Assembly: GCF_025143365.1 (NCBI RefSeq)
Contig: NZ_JALXPE010000006.1
Coordinates: 28,219-92,218 of the forward strand
Source of the DNA: Microbacterium sp. p3-SID336
Lineage (GTDB): Bacteria > Actinomycetota > Actinomycetes > Actinomycetales > Microbacteriaceae
Reading direction: 5' to 3'
Length of the DNA stretch: 64,000 nt
A model generated the notes under the pieces. The model was given only the letters and a program-made list of their open reading frames with translations. It had not been told where the DNA came from and did no database searches. A program made the position numbers and the translations under genes. The stretch's first letter is position 1; each line of letters begins with the position of its first letter. Shown piece after piece: positions 10,917 through 19,876 of this stretch.

Positions 10917-11519
10917 GTGACGCATTACATATATCTGGTCAGACACGGTGAACATCAGGATGCCGAGCACGGTCTCGCCGACGGACCCCTGTCGCCGCGT
11001 GGACAGCGGCAGGCCGAGCTGATCGCCGACCGGCTGTCGGGGCTCCCTCTCGACGCCGTCTGGCATTCCCCGCTGCTGCGCGCCAACGAGACCGCGCGCG
11101 CGATCGCCGGACGGCTGCCCTCCGTCGACCCTGAGCCGACCGCTCTGCTGTTCGACTGCGTTCCGACCGGGATGACCGAGGAGACGCCTGCCGTGTTCGA
11201 GCCGTTCTTCGGCTCGGTGACCGAGGCGGAGATCGAGGCCGGGCGGGCGCAGATGTCCGACGCGGTGAACGAGTTCCTGGTGCGCAAGACCGGCGAGGTG
11301 CATGAGGTGCTCATCACCCACAACTTCGTGATCTCCTGGTTCGTCCGCGAGGTGCTGGCCGCGCCCGAGTGGCGCTGGATGACGCTGAACCAGTCGCACT
11401 GCGGCCTGACGGTGATCGCACAGAAGCAGGGGCGTCCGTGGACGCTGCTGACCCACAACGACACCGGTCACCTGCCGGTGGAGCTGCGGACCGGCATCCC
11501 GGACGCGCTCCTCGTCTGA
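10917..11519 (+). CDS. histidine phosphatase family protein
   Basis: A 200-residue cytoplasmic phosphatase of the phosphoglycerate mutase-like superfamily. The RHG motif LVRHGEHQD sits at the N-terminus with the phospho-accepting His. LPLDAVWHSPLLRANETARAIA and the second catalytic His in EVLITHNFVISWF complete the site. Substrate cannot be deduced. GTG 10917 begins the conserved strand THYIYLVRHG. It is 52 nt upstream of dapB on the same strand and may be read through into it. Confidence 0.85.
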   Translation: MTHYIYLVRHGEHQDAEHGLADGPLSPRGQRQAELIADRLSGLPLDAVWHSPLLRANETARAIAGRLPSVDPEPTALLFDCVPTGMTEETPAVFEPFFGSVTEAEIEAGRAQMSDAVNEFLVRKTGEVHEVLITHNFVISWFVREVLAAPEWRWMTLNQSHCGLTVIAQKQGRPWTLLTHNDTGHLPVELRTGIPDALLV

Positions 11520-11571
11520 TCGGCTCAGCGCGCCGCGGCCGCCCCGCGATGCCCGGAAATAGACTGGACGC

Positions 11572-12312
11572 ATGACCACGCAGGTAGCCCTCGTCGGCGG
11601 GACCGGAAAGCTCGGAACGATCATCGGCGCGGTGATCGCGGAGCTGGAGGGCTTCGAGGTGAGCCGCGTGCTGACGTCCTCGAGCGATCTGTCCGACCTC
11701 CGGGGCGCCGACCTCGTCGTGGACGCTTCGACGCCCCAGGTCAGCATCGATGTGGTGCGCACGGCGGTCGAGCACGGCGTGAACGTGCTGGTGGCCACGT
11801 CCGGCTGGTCGGCGGAGCGCATCGCGCTCGTGCGACCGCTCGTGGATGCCGCGGAGACCGGCGCGGTGTTCATCCCCAACTTCTCGCTGGGATCGGTGCT
11901 GGGTTCTGCTCTGGCCGCAGCCGCAGCGCCGTTCTTCGGCTCCGCTGAGATCATCGAGGCGCACCGCGAGACCAAGATCGATTCCCCGAGCGGCACGGCG
12001 GTGCGCACCGCGGAGCTGATCGCGGCTGCCCGCGCCGAACAGGGCCCGGTGAGCGCTCCGCACGCGGATCAGCGTGCCAGGGGCCAGCAGGTCGGCAGCG
12101 TGCCGATCCATTCGCTGCGGCGCCCCGGGGTGGTCGCCAAGCAGGAGGTGATCCTGTCGGGACCGGGGGAGTCGCTGACCTTCACGCACGACACGACCGA
12201 TCCCGCGCTGGCCTACGCTCCGGGGATCCGCCTTGCCGTGCCGTACGCGCTGTCCGCGCGCGGCGTGGTCGTCGGGCTGGAGAACATGATCGACATCGGT
12301 CTGCGCTCGTGA
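11572..12312 (+). CDS. dapB: 4-hydroxy-tetrahydrodipicolinate reductase
   Basis: A 246-residue NAD(P)H-dependent reductase of the diaminopimelate/lysine pathway, acting after DapA. The nucleotide-binding glycine motif is LVGGTGKLGTII. The active-site segment EAHRETKIDSPSGTA has catalytic His131 and Lys135 with the usual four-residue spacing; the second His of the common HH pair is Arg132. The C-terminus VVVGLENMIDIGLRS is family-typical. Its stop overlaps the next ATG (ATGTCGCGC at 12312), so the small TPR-like membrane protein is probably translationally coupled. dapA and dapF are elsewhere in the window. Confidence 0.95.
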   Translation: MTTQVALVGGTGKLGTIIGAVIAELEGFEVSRVLTSSSDLSDLRGADLVVDASTPQVSIDVVRTAVEHGVNVLVATSGWSAERIALVRPLVDAAETGAVFIPNFSLGSVLGSALAAAAAPFFGSAEIIEAHRETKIDSPSGTAVRTAELIAAARAEQGPVSAPHADQRARGQQVGSVPIHSLRRPGVVAKQEVILSGPGESLTFTHDTTDPALAYAPGIRLAVPYALSARGVVVGLENMIDIGLRS

Positions 12313-12746
12313 TGTCGCGCATCGGCGTCGGCCTGATGGCCGCGGCGCTGCTCGTCTACCTGGCGGTGGCCGTGTGGCTGGCCGTGATGTTCCTGTCGGT
12401 CGGCACTCCGGTGTCCATCGGCATGGGGATCACGCTTCTCGTTCTCGCGCCGGTGGGGGCCTGGGCCCTCGTCAGGGAGATGCTGTTCGGCTTCGGCGCC
12501 GATCGCCTCGGGAGGATCCTCGACGCCGAGGGCGGCATGCCGCCGGTCGAGACGGAGCTCACGCCCAGCGGCCGCCTGGCGCGCGCTGACGCCGATGCCC
12601 TCGTCGCGCGGTACACGGCCGCCGCGGAGGAGGCGCCGGCGGACTGGCGTGCGCGCTACCGCCTCGGCGTCGTCCTCGACGCGGCGGGGCGCCGCAAGGA
12701 CGCCAGAGCGAGCATTCGCGAGGCCATCCGGCTGTCCAGGGCCTGA
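12312..12746 (+). CDS. small membrane protein with C-terminal TPR-like helices
   Basis: A 144-residue protein with two N-terminal transmembrane helices (about residues 5-28 and 33-55). A soluble tail ends in WRARYRLGVVLDAAGRRKDARASIREAIRLSR, which resembles one tetratricopeptide unit. The start ATG overlaps the dapB stop by one base. The family is not recognised. Membrane-anchored TPR stubs like this occur next to dapB in related actinobacteria and may scaffold protein complexes, but no function can be claimed. Confidence 0.75.
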   Translation: MSRIGVGLMAAALLVYLAVAVWLAVMFLSVGTPVSIGMGITLLVLAPVGAWALVREMLFGFGADRLGRILDAEGGMPPVETELTPSGRLARADADALVARYTAAAEEAPADWRARYRLGVVLDAAGRRKDARASIREAIRLSRA

Positions 12747-12771
12747 GCGCGGACCCTCGCCCTGCGGGGCT

Positions 12772-13197
12772 TCAGGCGAGCGTCGCCTCGAGGGTGATGT
12801 CGATGCCGGCGAGAGCCTGCGACACGGGGCACCCGGTCTTCGCGCCCTCGGCGAGTTCTTGGAACGCTGCGGGCGTGAGACCCGGCACGGTCGCGTTGAC
12901 GTTCAGGTGGCTGCCCGTGATCCCGACGCCGGGCTTGAAGGTGACGGAGGCGCTGGTATCGACGCGCTCGGGCGGGGTGCCGTTCTCCGCGAGCGCGTGC
13001 GACAGCGCCATGCTGAAGCAGGAGGCGTGTGCGGCGGCGATGAGCTCCTCCGGCGTGGTCGTCGTGTCGCTGCCCTCGCTGCGTGCCTTCCAGTCGAGCG
13101 GGAAGGTGCCGAGGTGCGACGACGAGAACGCGACGGTGCCGGAGCCCTCCGTGAGCGATCCGGTCCACGTGGCGGCGGCTTCACTGGTGACGGGCAT
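12772..13197 (-). CDS. OsmC-family peroxiredoxin-like protein
   Basis: A 141-residue OsmC/Ohr fold protein. The two redox cysteines are visible as HASC60FSMALSHAL and TGC123PVSQAL, with the N-terminal TWTGSLTEGSGTV strand. Members reduce organic hydroperoxides in a thiol-dependent way. It resembles the osmotically inducible OsmC branch more than Ohr. The gene is convergent with the TPR-like gene and upstream of nothing on its strand. Confidence 0.9.
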   Translation of the reverse strand: MPVTSEAAATWTGSLTEGSGTVAFSSSHLGTFPLDWKARSEGSDTTTTPEELIAAAHASCFSMALSHALAENGTPPERVDTSASVTFKPGVGITGSHLNVNATVPGLTPAAFQELAEGAKTGCPVSQALAGIDITLEATLA

Positions 13198-13278
13198 GGT
13201 TCCTCCGGTTCTCGCGCTGCGGGGGAGCAGCGTCGCTCGACGTCAGCCTATCGAGCGCCCGCACGCCGGGGAACAGGG

Positions 13279-13860
13279 TCAGGCCCGGCTCGCCGTGCGG
13301 CCCAGCACACCAGCGCGCTGCAGCAGCAGGTACACCTGGCAGCCCAGGCACAGTCCGATCGTCGCGTTGAGGAAGGCGGCGAGGAACGCGGCTGCCGTCG
13401 CCACGGGCAGCGCCCACGGCACTCCGAGCAGGTGGAGCAGCAGACCCGCGCTCACCACGACCAGCCCGACGCCCTGCGCGAAACGCGGCGGCCGCGGATC
13501 CTCGAGCTCGATGGGTGGCGCCAACCGGGGGCGGATCACGGCACGGAACAGCGCGGCCCACGGCGCCGTGCGCGGCGAGACGACGCCCCACAGGAAGAGG
13601 GCCGCGATGAGCACGGCGAGAAGGAAACCGGGATCCGCGGCACGCGCCGCGACGGAGGCGCCGGAGACCGCCCACCCTCCGCCCGGCACGAACGCCGTTC
13701 CGGCCACGGGCTGCACCGCGAACCATCCGGCGTCCGCGGACCCGGAGCGCGCGGTGGAGATGCCCGTGAGCGCGAGGAACGTGGCCACGAGCAGCAGCAC
13801 GCTGGTGACCGCCGCGGCGAAGCGAGGGCCGCGCGGATCGATGCCGAGGGGTGCGGACAT
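13279..13860 (-). CDS. DUF4395 integral membrane protein
   Basis: A 193-residue protein with about four transmembrane segments and a C-terminal NATIGLCLGCQVYLLLQ motif that carries the two cysteines typical of DUF4395. It begins ATG 13860 (MSAPLGIDPRGPRF), 20 nt after the stop of the thioredoxin-like gene, so the two form an operon. The pairing of DUF4395 with a membrane-anchored thioredoxin suggests relay of reducing equivalents across or within the membrane. The biochemical role is not established. Confidence 0.85.
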   Translation of the reverse strand: MSAPLGIDPRGPRFAAAVTSVLLLVATFLALTGISTARSGSADAGWFAVQPVAGTAFVPGGGWAVSGASVAARAADPGFLLAVLIAALFLWGVVSPRTAPWAALFRAVIRPRLAPPIELEDPRPPRFAQGVGLVVVSAGLLLHLLGVPWALPVATAAAFLAAFLNATIGLCLGCQVYLLLQRAGVLGRTASRA

Positions 13861-13880
13861 GGTGCCTCCTGTGCGCCGGA

Positions 13881-14294
13881 TCAGACCGCGGCGACGGCTT
13901 CGGTGAGGGCGCGCGGCTGCGGCACGCCATGGAAACGGGCATGAATCGCACCGTCGTCTCCGACCACGAGCGTGGTGGGTGTCTGCAGCACGCGGTACCG
14001 CGTCGCGAGGTCGGGGCGGTGCGTGAGGTCGATCTCGACGTGGCGCACGCCCTCGTGCTGCTCGGCGTAGCTGCGCAGCAGGCGTCGCACCTGCGGGCAC
14101 TTGGCGCACAGCTCGGTGGTGAACTGCACGAGCGTGACGCGGCCGCCGGGGTGCCAGGTAGCGGCGTCCTGTGGGTCGAAGCGCAGGGCTCGCCCGGCGC
14201 GACGCCGACCCTCGCGGCGCCGCAGCACGACGCCGAGCAGGAGCGCGAACACGAGAAGTGCGAGCGCCGCGGCGAGGGCGAGGGCGGGCGACAT
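13881..14294 (-). CDS. membrane-anchored thioredoxin-like protein
   Basis: A 137-residue protein with one N-terminal membrane helix (residues 3-25), a short basic stretch, then a thioredoxin fold. The redox site is TTELC63AKC66PQVRR and the cis-proline loop is [11 protein letters not shown]. The membrane helix followed by arginines implies a cytoplasmic thioredoxin domain by the positive-inside rule. It is the first gene of a two-gene operon with DUF4395 and is divergent from thyA. Confidence 0.88.
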   Translation of the reverse strand: MSPALALAAALALLVFALLLGVVLRRREGRRRAGRALRFDPQDAATWHPGGRVTLVQFTTELCAKCPQVRRLLRSYAEQHEGVRHVEIDLTHRPDLATRYRVLQTPTTLVVGDDGAIHARFHGVPQPRALTEAVAAV

Positions 14295-14424
14295 GGGTCG
14301 AGGATACGGTCGTGCGACGGAAGACGGCGCGGATGTGTCGGACCATGACGTCCCGGTGTGCGGACGCGTCCGCCGACGGCGCGGAACAGCCCCGGTCGGC
14401 GGAGCGACGGGTATCCTGACTCAC

Positions 14425-15234
14425 ATGAGCGCCCCCGTCCCGACTCCGTACGAAGACCTGCTCCGAGACGTGCTGGAGAACGGCACGCACAAGAGCGATC
14501 GCACCGGCACAGGGACCACCAGTGTCTTCGGCAGGCAGCTGCGCTTCGACCTCTCGCAGGGCTTCCCCCTGATCACCACGAAGCGGGTCCACTTCAAGTC
14601 GATCGCCTACGAGCTGCTGTGGTTCCTCCGCGGCGACTCGAACGTGCGGTGGCTGCAGGAGCACGGGGTGACGATCTGGGACGAGTGGGCGGACGACGAG
14701 GGCGATCTCGGCCCGGTCTACGGCGTGCAGTGGCGCTCGTGGCCCACGCCCGAGGGCGGAAGCATCGACCAGCTGACCGAGGTGATCGAGCAGATCCGGC
14801 GCTCCCCGGACTCGCGGCGGCTGATCGTCTCGGCATGGAACCCTGCCGCGATCCCGGAGATGGCGCTGGCGCCGTGCCATGCTCTGTTCCAGTTCTACGT
14901 GGCCGACGGCAAGCTCTCCTGCCAGCTCTATCAGCGCAGCGCCGACATGTTCCTCGGCGTCCCGTTCAACATCGCCTCCTACGCCCTGCTGACGCTGATG
15001 ATCGCGCAGCAGGTGGGACTCGAACCGGGTGACTTCGTCTGGACCGGCGGCGACTGCCACGTCTACGACAATCATGTCGACCAGGTGCGCGAACAGCTGA
15101 GCCGGGAGCCGTTCCCGTATCCCACGCTGCGCTTCGCGCGCACACCCGCGTCGATCTTCGACTACCGATTCGAGGACTTCGTCGTGGAGGACTATCAGCA
15201 CCACGCCCCGATCCGGGCGGCGGTGGCGGTATGA
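14425..15234 (+). CDS. thyA: thymidylate synthase
   Basis: A 269-residue classical ThyA that methylates dUMP to dTMP with methylene-tetrahydrofolate. Visible motifs: [13 protein letters not shown], the nucleophile region [11 protein letters not shown] with Cys151, [26 protein letters not shown], and the Asn/His-containing [15 protein letters not shown] 14425 starts [20 protein letters not shown]. Its stop overlaps the folA start in an ATGA junction, giving tight coupling of dTMP synthesis with regeneration of tetrahydrofolate. Confidence 0.97.
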   Translation: MSAPVPTPYEDLLRDVLENGTHKSDRTGTGTTSVFGRQLRFDLSQGFPLITTKRVHFKSIAYELLWFLRGDSNVRWLQEHGVTIWDEWADDEGDLGPVYGVQWRSWPTPEGGSIDQLTEVIEQIRRSPDSRRLIVSAWNPAAIPEMALAPCHALFQFYVADGKLSCQLYQRSADMFLGVPFNIASYALLTLMIAQQVGLEPGDFVWTGGDCHVYDNHVDQVREQLSREPFPYPTLRFARTPASIFDYRFEDFVVEDYQHHAPIRAAVAV

Positions 15235-15707
15235 CCTGGGTGGGGCTCGTCTGGGCCGAGGCTGCGGGCGGCGTGATCGGCGCCGAGGGCGGGATGCCGT
15301 GGCACGTGCCGGAAGACCTCGCGCACTTCAGGCAGGTCACGCTGGGCGCCCCCGTGGTGATGGGACGCAAGACCTGGGACTCGCTGCCAGATCGCTTCCG
15401 TCCGCTGGAGGGCCGCGAGAACCTCGTCGTCACTCGGCAGCAGGATTGGGCGGCCGACGGCGCACGCCGGGTGGCCACGGTCGCCGAGGCGGTGCGCGGC
15501 CGGGACAGGGTATGGATCATCGGCGGCGCCGAGATCTTCCGGCAGGTCATCGGCAGCGCGGATCGCCTGGAGGTGACCGAGATCGACCTGGAGGTCGACG
15601 GAGACACGTTCGCCCCGCCCAAGACCGGGTGGCGGCTCGTCGACGAGGGGGAGTGGCAGACGTCCCGCACCGGCGTGCGGTACCGCTTCCTGGGATACGA
15701 GCGCTGA
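15231..15707 (+). CDS. folA: dihydrofolate reductase
   Basis: A 158-residue DHFR that reduces dihydrofolate made by ThyA. The N-terminus [31 protein letters not shown] contains the substrate-binding W and acidic residue region. [16 protein letters not shown] and [13 protein letters not shown] complete the NADPH site. It overlaps thyA at the start and the following SDR gene at its stop (TGATG), so a three-gene operon is likely. Confidence 0.96.
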   Translation: MTWVGLVWAEAAGGVIGAEGGMPWHVPEDLAHFRQVTLGAPVVMGRKTWDSLPDRFRPLEGRENLVVTRQQDWAADGARRVATVAEAVRGRDRVWIIGGAEIFRQVIGSADRLEVTEIDLEVDGDTFAPPKTGWRLVDEGEWQTSRTGVRYRFLGYER

Positions 15708-16468
15708 TGCCTACCGCACTCATCACGGGAGCGAGCGCCGGACTGGGCGCGGAGTTCGCGCGTCAGCTGGCTCGGCGCCGCGCCGATCTGATCCTGGTCG
15801 CGCGTTCGCGGGACGTGCTGGAGGAGCTCGCCGAGGAGATCCGCACGGAGCACGGGGTCGCCGTGGAGGTCCTGGTCGCCGATCTCGCGGAGGAGGCGGA
15901 CGTCGAGAGGGTCGCGACGCGGCTGCGCGATGCGGGTGATCCGGTGGACCTGCTCGTGAACAACGCGGGATTCGGGCTGCCGCTCCACTTCGCCGACAAC
16001 GACATCGACGACGAGGTGCGCCATCTGCGTGTGCACGTCGAAGCCTCGATGCGGCTCATGCACGCCGCACTGCAGACCATGCGCGGGCGCGGCGGTCGGA
16101 TCATCAATGTCGCCTCGGTCGCCGGATTCATCTCCCGGTCGACCTACTCCGCGTGCAAGGCGTGGCTGATCGGTTTCAGCCGCTGGGCGAACGCGGAGTA
16201 CGCGCGGGATCGGGTCACCGTGACGGCGCTGTGTCCCGGCTTCACGCACACCTCGTTCCACGAGCGCATGGGCCTGCCGGTGGGCGAGGAGGGCGTGCCG
16301 CCGATCATGTGGCTCCAGGCGCCGGACGTGGTGCGCATCGGCCTGCGGGACGCCGCGCTGGGGAAGGCCGTGTCCGTCCCCTCGCTCCGCTACAAGGCGA
16401 TCATCGCTGTGACCGGACTGCTTCCGCGGTCGCTCACGGCCGCGGTCGCCCGCCGCGGGCGCGTCTGA
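15707..16468 (+). CDS. SDR-family oxidoreductase
   Basis: A 253-residue classical short-chain dehydrogenase. The cofactor motif is ITGASAGLGAEFA, NNAGFG marks the central strand, and the catalytic Ser and Tyr-x3-Lys are in NVASVAGF and YSACK. VARS after the second strand with basic residues suggests NADPH preference. The start ATG at 15707 overlaps the folA stop. The substrate is unknown; the extended C-terminal part (SLRYKAIIAVTGLLPRSL) is hydrophobic and may touch the membrane or a lipid substrate. Confidence 0.85.
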   Translation: MPTALITGASAGLGAEFARQLARRRADLILVARSRDVLEELAEEIRTEHGVAVEVLVADLAEEADVERVATRLRDAGDPVDLLVNNAGFGLPLHFADNDIDDEVRHLRVHVEASMRLMHAALQTMRGRGGRIINVASVAGFISRSTYSACKAWLIGFSRWANAEYARDRVTVTALCPGFTHTSFHERMGLPVGEEGVPPIMWLQAPDVVRIGLRDAALGKAVSVPSLRYKAIIAVTGLLPRSLTAAVARRGRV

Positions 16469-16477
16469 CGGCGGGCG

Positions 16478-17017
16478 TCACCGGAAGCGGCCGGTGCGGA
16501 TCCCGGCGAGCATGAGCGCGGCGATCGTCTCCCCGTCGGTGATCCGGCCGTCGTCGATCAGCTGCAGCACGTCGGCGAACGGCACCCAGGCGACCGATTC
16601 GATGCCCTCTGCGGCGCGGCTGCCCGCCGCATCGTCGACGCGACGCACACCGCGCGCGAGGAAGACGTGCTCGGTGGCCTCGGCGATACCGTTCAGCGCC
16701 TGCATCGTGCCGAGCGGTGTCCAGTCCGCGGCCTCGTGTCCCGTCTCCTCCAGGAACTCGCGGCGCGCGGCCACGAGGGGCTCCTCGCCGTCGGAGCCGC
16801 CGGCGGGGATCTCGATCGACGGACCCGTGGTGTAGCGGTCCAGGGTTACCAGGCAGACCCGGTCGTCGTCGTCCACTGCCACGACGAAGACGGCAGGATG
16901 CACGATCCGGACGACGCCGTACACCCCTCGTCCGCTCGGGCCCGTGACCTGGTCCTCCCGCACGCTGATCCATCGGTTCTCGTACGCCACTCGCGACTCG
17001 TGCGTGATCCATGCCAT
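16478..17017 (-). CDS. NUDIX hydrolase, ADP-ribose pyrophosphatase-like
   Basis: A 179-residue protein with a full Nudix box, GGSDGEEPLVAARREFLEETG. A long N-terminal beta region (WITHESRVAYENRWISVREDQV) is typical of ADP-sugar pyrophosphatases, as is the proline-containing PSIEIPAGG. It would hydrolyse nucleoside-diphosphate sugars, most simply ADP-ribose. It is convergent with the SDR gene (9 nt apart) and divergent from dapA. Confidence 0.9.
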   Translation of the reverse strand: MAWITHESRVAYENRWISVREDQVTGPSGRGVYGVVRIVHPAVFVVAVDDDDRVCLVTLDRYTTGPSIEIPAGGSDGEEPLVAARREFLEETGHEAADWTPLGTMQALNGIAEATEHVFLARGVRRVDDAAGSRAAEGIESVAWVPFADVLQLIDDGRITDGETIAALMLAGIRTGRFR

Positions 17018-17076
17018 GGCGCGAGCCTAGGCCGCTGCGTCCGCGCTCGCGCCACCCGACCCGATACGCTGGGTGC

Positions 17077-18054
17077 ATGACGCACTCGGGCAACCCTTTC
17101 GGACAGGTTCTCGTCGCGCTCGTCACTCCGATGACGGCCGACGGCGAAGTCGACTGGCCCGCCGTCGAGAAGCACATCGATGACGTGATCACCGCGGGAG
17201 CGGACGGCATCGTGGTGACGGGAACGACCGGCGAGACCTCGACGCTGACGGACCCCGAGAAGCTCAAGCTCGTCGAGGTCGGCAAGTCGGTCTCGGCAGG
17301 CCGGGCCAAGATCATCACCGGCGGCGGCTCGAACGAGACCGCGCATGCCATCGAGCTCTACAAGGCGAGCGAGAAGGCCGGCGCCGACGGCATCATGATC
17401 GTGACGCCGTACTACAACAAGCCGACGCAGGCTGGCATCCTCACGCATTTCCGGCTCGTCGCCGACGCGACGGATCTGCCGGTGATCCTCTACGACATCC
17501 CCGGTCGCACCGGGGTGCCGATCAAGTACGAAACCATCCTGCGGCTGGCGAAGCACCCCAACATCCTCGCGGTGAAGGACGCCAAGGGAGACTTCTCCGA
17601 GGTCAGCCGAGTGCTGAACCAGACCGATCTAATGTATTTCTCGGGCGATGACGCGAATGTGCTGCCGCATCTGTCGATCGGCGCGACGGGTCTCATCGGC
17701 GTGACCGCGAACGTCGCGGCGGCTCCGTACCGGACCATCATCGACGCCGTCAACGCCGGTGACCTCGCAACGGCGACCGCTGAGCACAAGCGCCTGGAGC
17801 CGTTGGTGCGCGCGGTGATGACGCATGTCCCCGGGACGGTGGCGGCCAAGTACATCCTGCACGGGCTCGGGCGCATCTCGAGCCCTCGTGTGCGGCTTCC
17901 CCTCGTCGGCCCCGAGGAATGGGAGGCCGCGCTCATCGAGGATGAGCTCGCCCTCGTCCGGAATGTCGCCGGCGCGGACTTCTCCAACTTCCGCCCCGAC
18001 CGCAATGCGGCAGCGGGCGGTGCCCTGCCCAAGGTGCACGGCACGACGCGCTGA
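17077..18054 (+). CDS. dapA: 4-hydroxy-tetrahydrodipicolinate synthase
   Basis: A 325-residue class I aldolase condensing pyruvate and aspartate semialdehyde in the diaminopimelate/lysine pathway. The pyruvate-binding loop is GTTGETSTLT, catalytic Tyr139 lies in ILYDIPGRTG, and Schiff-base Lys167 in ILAVKDAKGD. ATG 17077 begins MTHSGNPFGQVLVALVTPM. RNase J follows 53 nt later on the same strand, a gene order common in actinobacteria. Confidence 0.97.
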   Translation: MTHSGNPFGQVLVALVTPMTADGEVDWPAVEKHIDDVITAGADGIVVTGTTGETSTLTDPEKLKLVEVGKSVSAGRAKIITGGGSNETAHAIELYKASEKAGADGIMIVTPYYNKPTQAGILTHFRLVADATDLPVILYDIPGRTGVPIKYETILRLAKHPNILAVKDAKGDFSEVSRVLNQTDLMYFSGDDANVLPHLSIGATGLIGVTANVAAAPYRTIIDAVNAGDLATATAEHKRLEPLVRAVMTHVPGTVAAKYILHGLGRISSPRVRLPLVGPEEWEAALIEDELALVRNVAGADFSNFRPDRNAAAGGALPKVHGTTR

Positions 18055-18107
18055 GCCGCGTCACCATGAACGAACGGACGCGCGAAGTGTCCGACTGAGG
18101 AGACAGC

Positions 18108-19784
18108 ATGTCCATTCCCCTGGAAGAACCGCCCGCGCTCGACGAAGGGACGCTGCGGGTCATCCCCATCGGCGGTCTCGGCGAGATCGGTCGGAACATG
18201 ACCGTGTTCGAGTTCGGCGGCAAGATCCTCATCGTCGACTGCGGCGTGCTGTTCCCCGAGGAGCACCAGCCCGGCGTCGACCTGATCCTCCCCGACTTCG
18301 AGCCGATCCGCGACCGGCTCGACGACATCGTCGGCGTGGTGCTCACGCACGGCCACGAGGATCACATCGGAGCGGTGCCCTACCTGCTGCGTCTGAAGAG
18401 CGACATCCCGCTGATCGGCTCCGGGCTCACGCTCGCGCTGGTCGAGGCGAAGCTCAAGGAGCACCGGATCAAGGCCTTCACCCTCACGGTCAAGGAGGGC
18501 CAGGAGGAGCGCGTCGGTCCGTTCGACCTCGAGTTCGTCGCGGTCAACCACTCCATCCCCGACGCCCTGGCTGTCGCGATCCGCACACCCGCCGGCATGG
18601 CGCTGGCCACCGGCGACTTCAAGATGGACCAGCTGCCGCTCGACGGCCGCATCACGGACCTGCGCGCCTTCTCCCGCCTGGGCGAGGAGGGCGTCGACCT
18701 CTTCCTGGTCGACTCCACCAACGCCGATGTTCCCGGGTTCACGCCGACGGAGCGCTCGATCGGTCCGGTCCTCGACCAGGTGATCGGCAAGGCGCCGCGC
18801 CGGGTGATCGTGGCGAGCTTCTCCAGCCACGTGCACCGTGTGCAGCAGGTCATCGATGCCGCGCACGCGCACGGTCGTCGCGTCGCCTTCCTCGGCCGGA
18901 GCATGGTGCGCAACATGACGATCGCCGAGCAGCTCGGGTACCTCAAGGTTCCCGCCGGCGTGCTGATCGACTTCAAGAAGGCCCGCGATCTGCCCGACGA
19001 GCAGATCGTCTACATGTCCACGGGGTCGCAGGGCGAGCCGATGGCCGTGCTGAGCCGGATGGCGAACCTCGACCACGCGATCGAGGTGAGCGAGGGCGAC
19101 ACCGTGATCCTCGCGTCGAGCCTCATCCCGGGCAACGAGAACGCCGTCTACCGGGTCATCGACGGTCTCACCAAGCTGGGCGCGAATGTCGTGCACAAGG
19201 CCAACGCACGCGTGCACGTGTCGGGCCACGCGGCGGCCGGCGAGCTGCTGTACTGCTACAACATCCTGAAGCCGAAGAACGTGCTGCCGGTGCACGGCGA
19301 GTACCGTCACCTGATCGCGAACGCCAAGCTCGCGCAGGACACGGGCATCGACGAGGAGAACACGATCATCGCCTCGAACGGCACCGTGATCGACCTCAGC
19401 GACGGTGTCGCCCGTGTCGTCGGGCAGCTCGACCTCGGGTTCGTGTACGTGGACGGCTCGACCGTCGGGGAGATCACGGACGCCGACCTCAAGGACCGCC
19501 GGATCCTGGGTGAGGAGGGCTTCATCTCGGTCATCGTCGTGGTGGACGCCGCGACCGGCCGCATCATCTCGGGCCCGGAGATCCACGCCCGCGGCGTCGC
19601 CGAAGACGACTCCGTGTTCGATGACGTGGCCCCGAAGATCGTCGCCGCGCTCAAGGAGGCCTCCGGGAACGGCGTCCGCGACACGCACGCGCTGTCGCAG
19701 GTGGTCCGTCGCACGATCGGGCGCTGGGTGAACCAGAAGCTGCGTCGCCGGCCGATGATCGTGCCCCTCGTCATCGAGGCCTGA
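18108..19784 (+). CDS. rnj: ribonuclease J
   Basis: A 558-residue metallo-beta-lactamase/beta-CASP ribonuclease with 5'-3' exo- and endonuclease activity in RNA processing. Zn ligands are in LTHGHEDHIG (His81, His83, Asp85, His86). IPIGGLGEIGRNM is the family N-terminus, and VHVSGHAAAGELLYCYNILKP carries the C-terminal beta-CASP histidine. ATG 18108 follows TGAGGAGACAGC. With pnp nearby, two major mRNA-turnover enzymes are in this window. Confidence 0.95.
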   Translation: MSIPLEEPPALDEGTLRVIPIGGLGEIGRNMTVFEFGGKILIVDCGVLFPEEHQPGVDLILPDFEPIRDRLDDIVGVVLTHGHEDHIGAVPYLLRLKSDIPLIGSGLTLALVEAKLKEHRIKAFTLTVKEGQEERVGPFDLEFVAVNHSIPDALAVAIRTPAGMALATGDFKMDQLPLDGRITDLRAFSRLGEEGVDLFLVDSTNADVPGFTPTERSIGPVLDQVIGKAPRRVIVASFSSHVHRVQQVIDAAHAHGRRVAFLGRSMVRNMTIAEQLGYLKVPAGVLIDFKKARDLPDEQIVYMSTGSQGEPMAVLSRMANLDHAIEVSEGDTVILASSLIPGNENAVYRVIDGLTKLGANVVHKANARVHVSGHAAAGELLYCYNILKPKNVLPVHGEYRHLIANAKLAQDTGIDEENTIIASNGTVIDLSDGVARVVGQLDLGFVYVDGSTVGEITDADLKDRRILGEEGFISVIVVVDAATGRIISGPEIHARGVAEDDSVFDDVAPKIVAALKEASGNGVRDTHALSQVVRRTIGRWVNQKLRRRPMIVPLVIEA

Positions 19785-19876
19785 AACCCGCGATCGTGGC
19801 CGCCCGTCGCCGCCGGGATCGTCCGGATTCCGCGTGGTGACGCGGCGATGTCGGCTCCTGGCCGTAGCGTGGAGGC

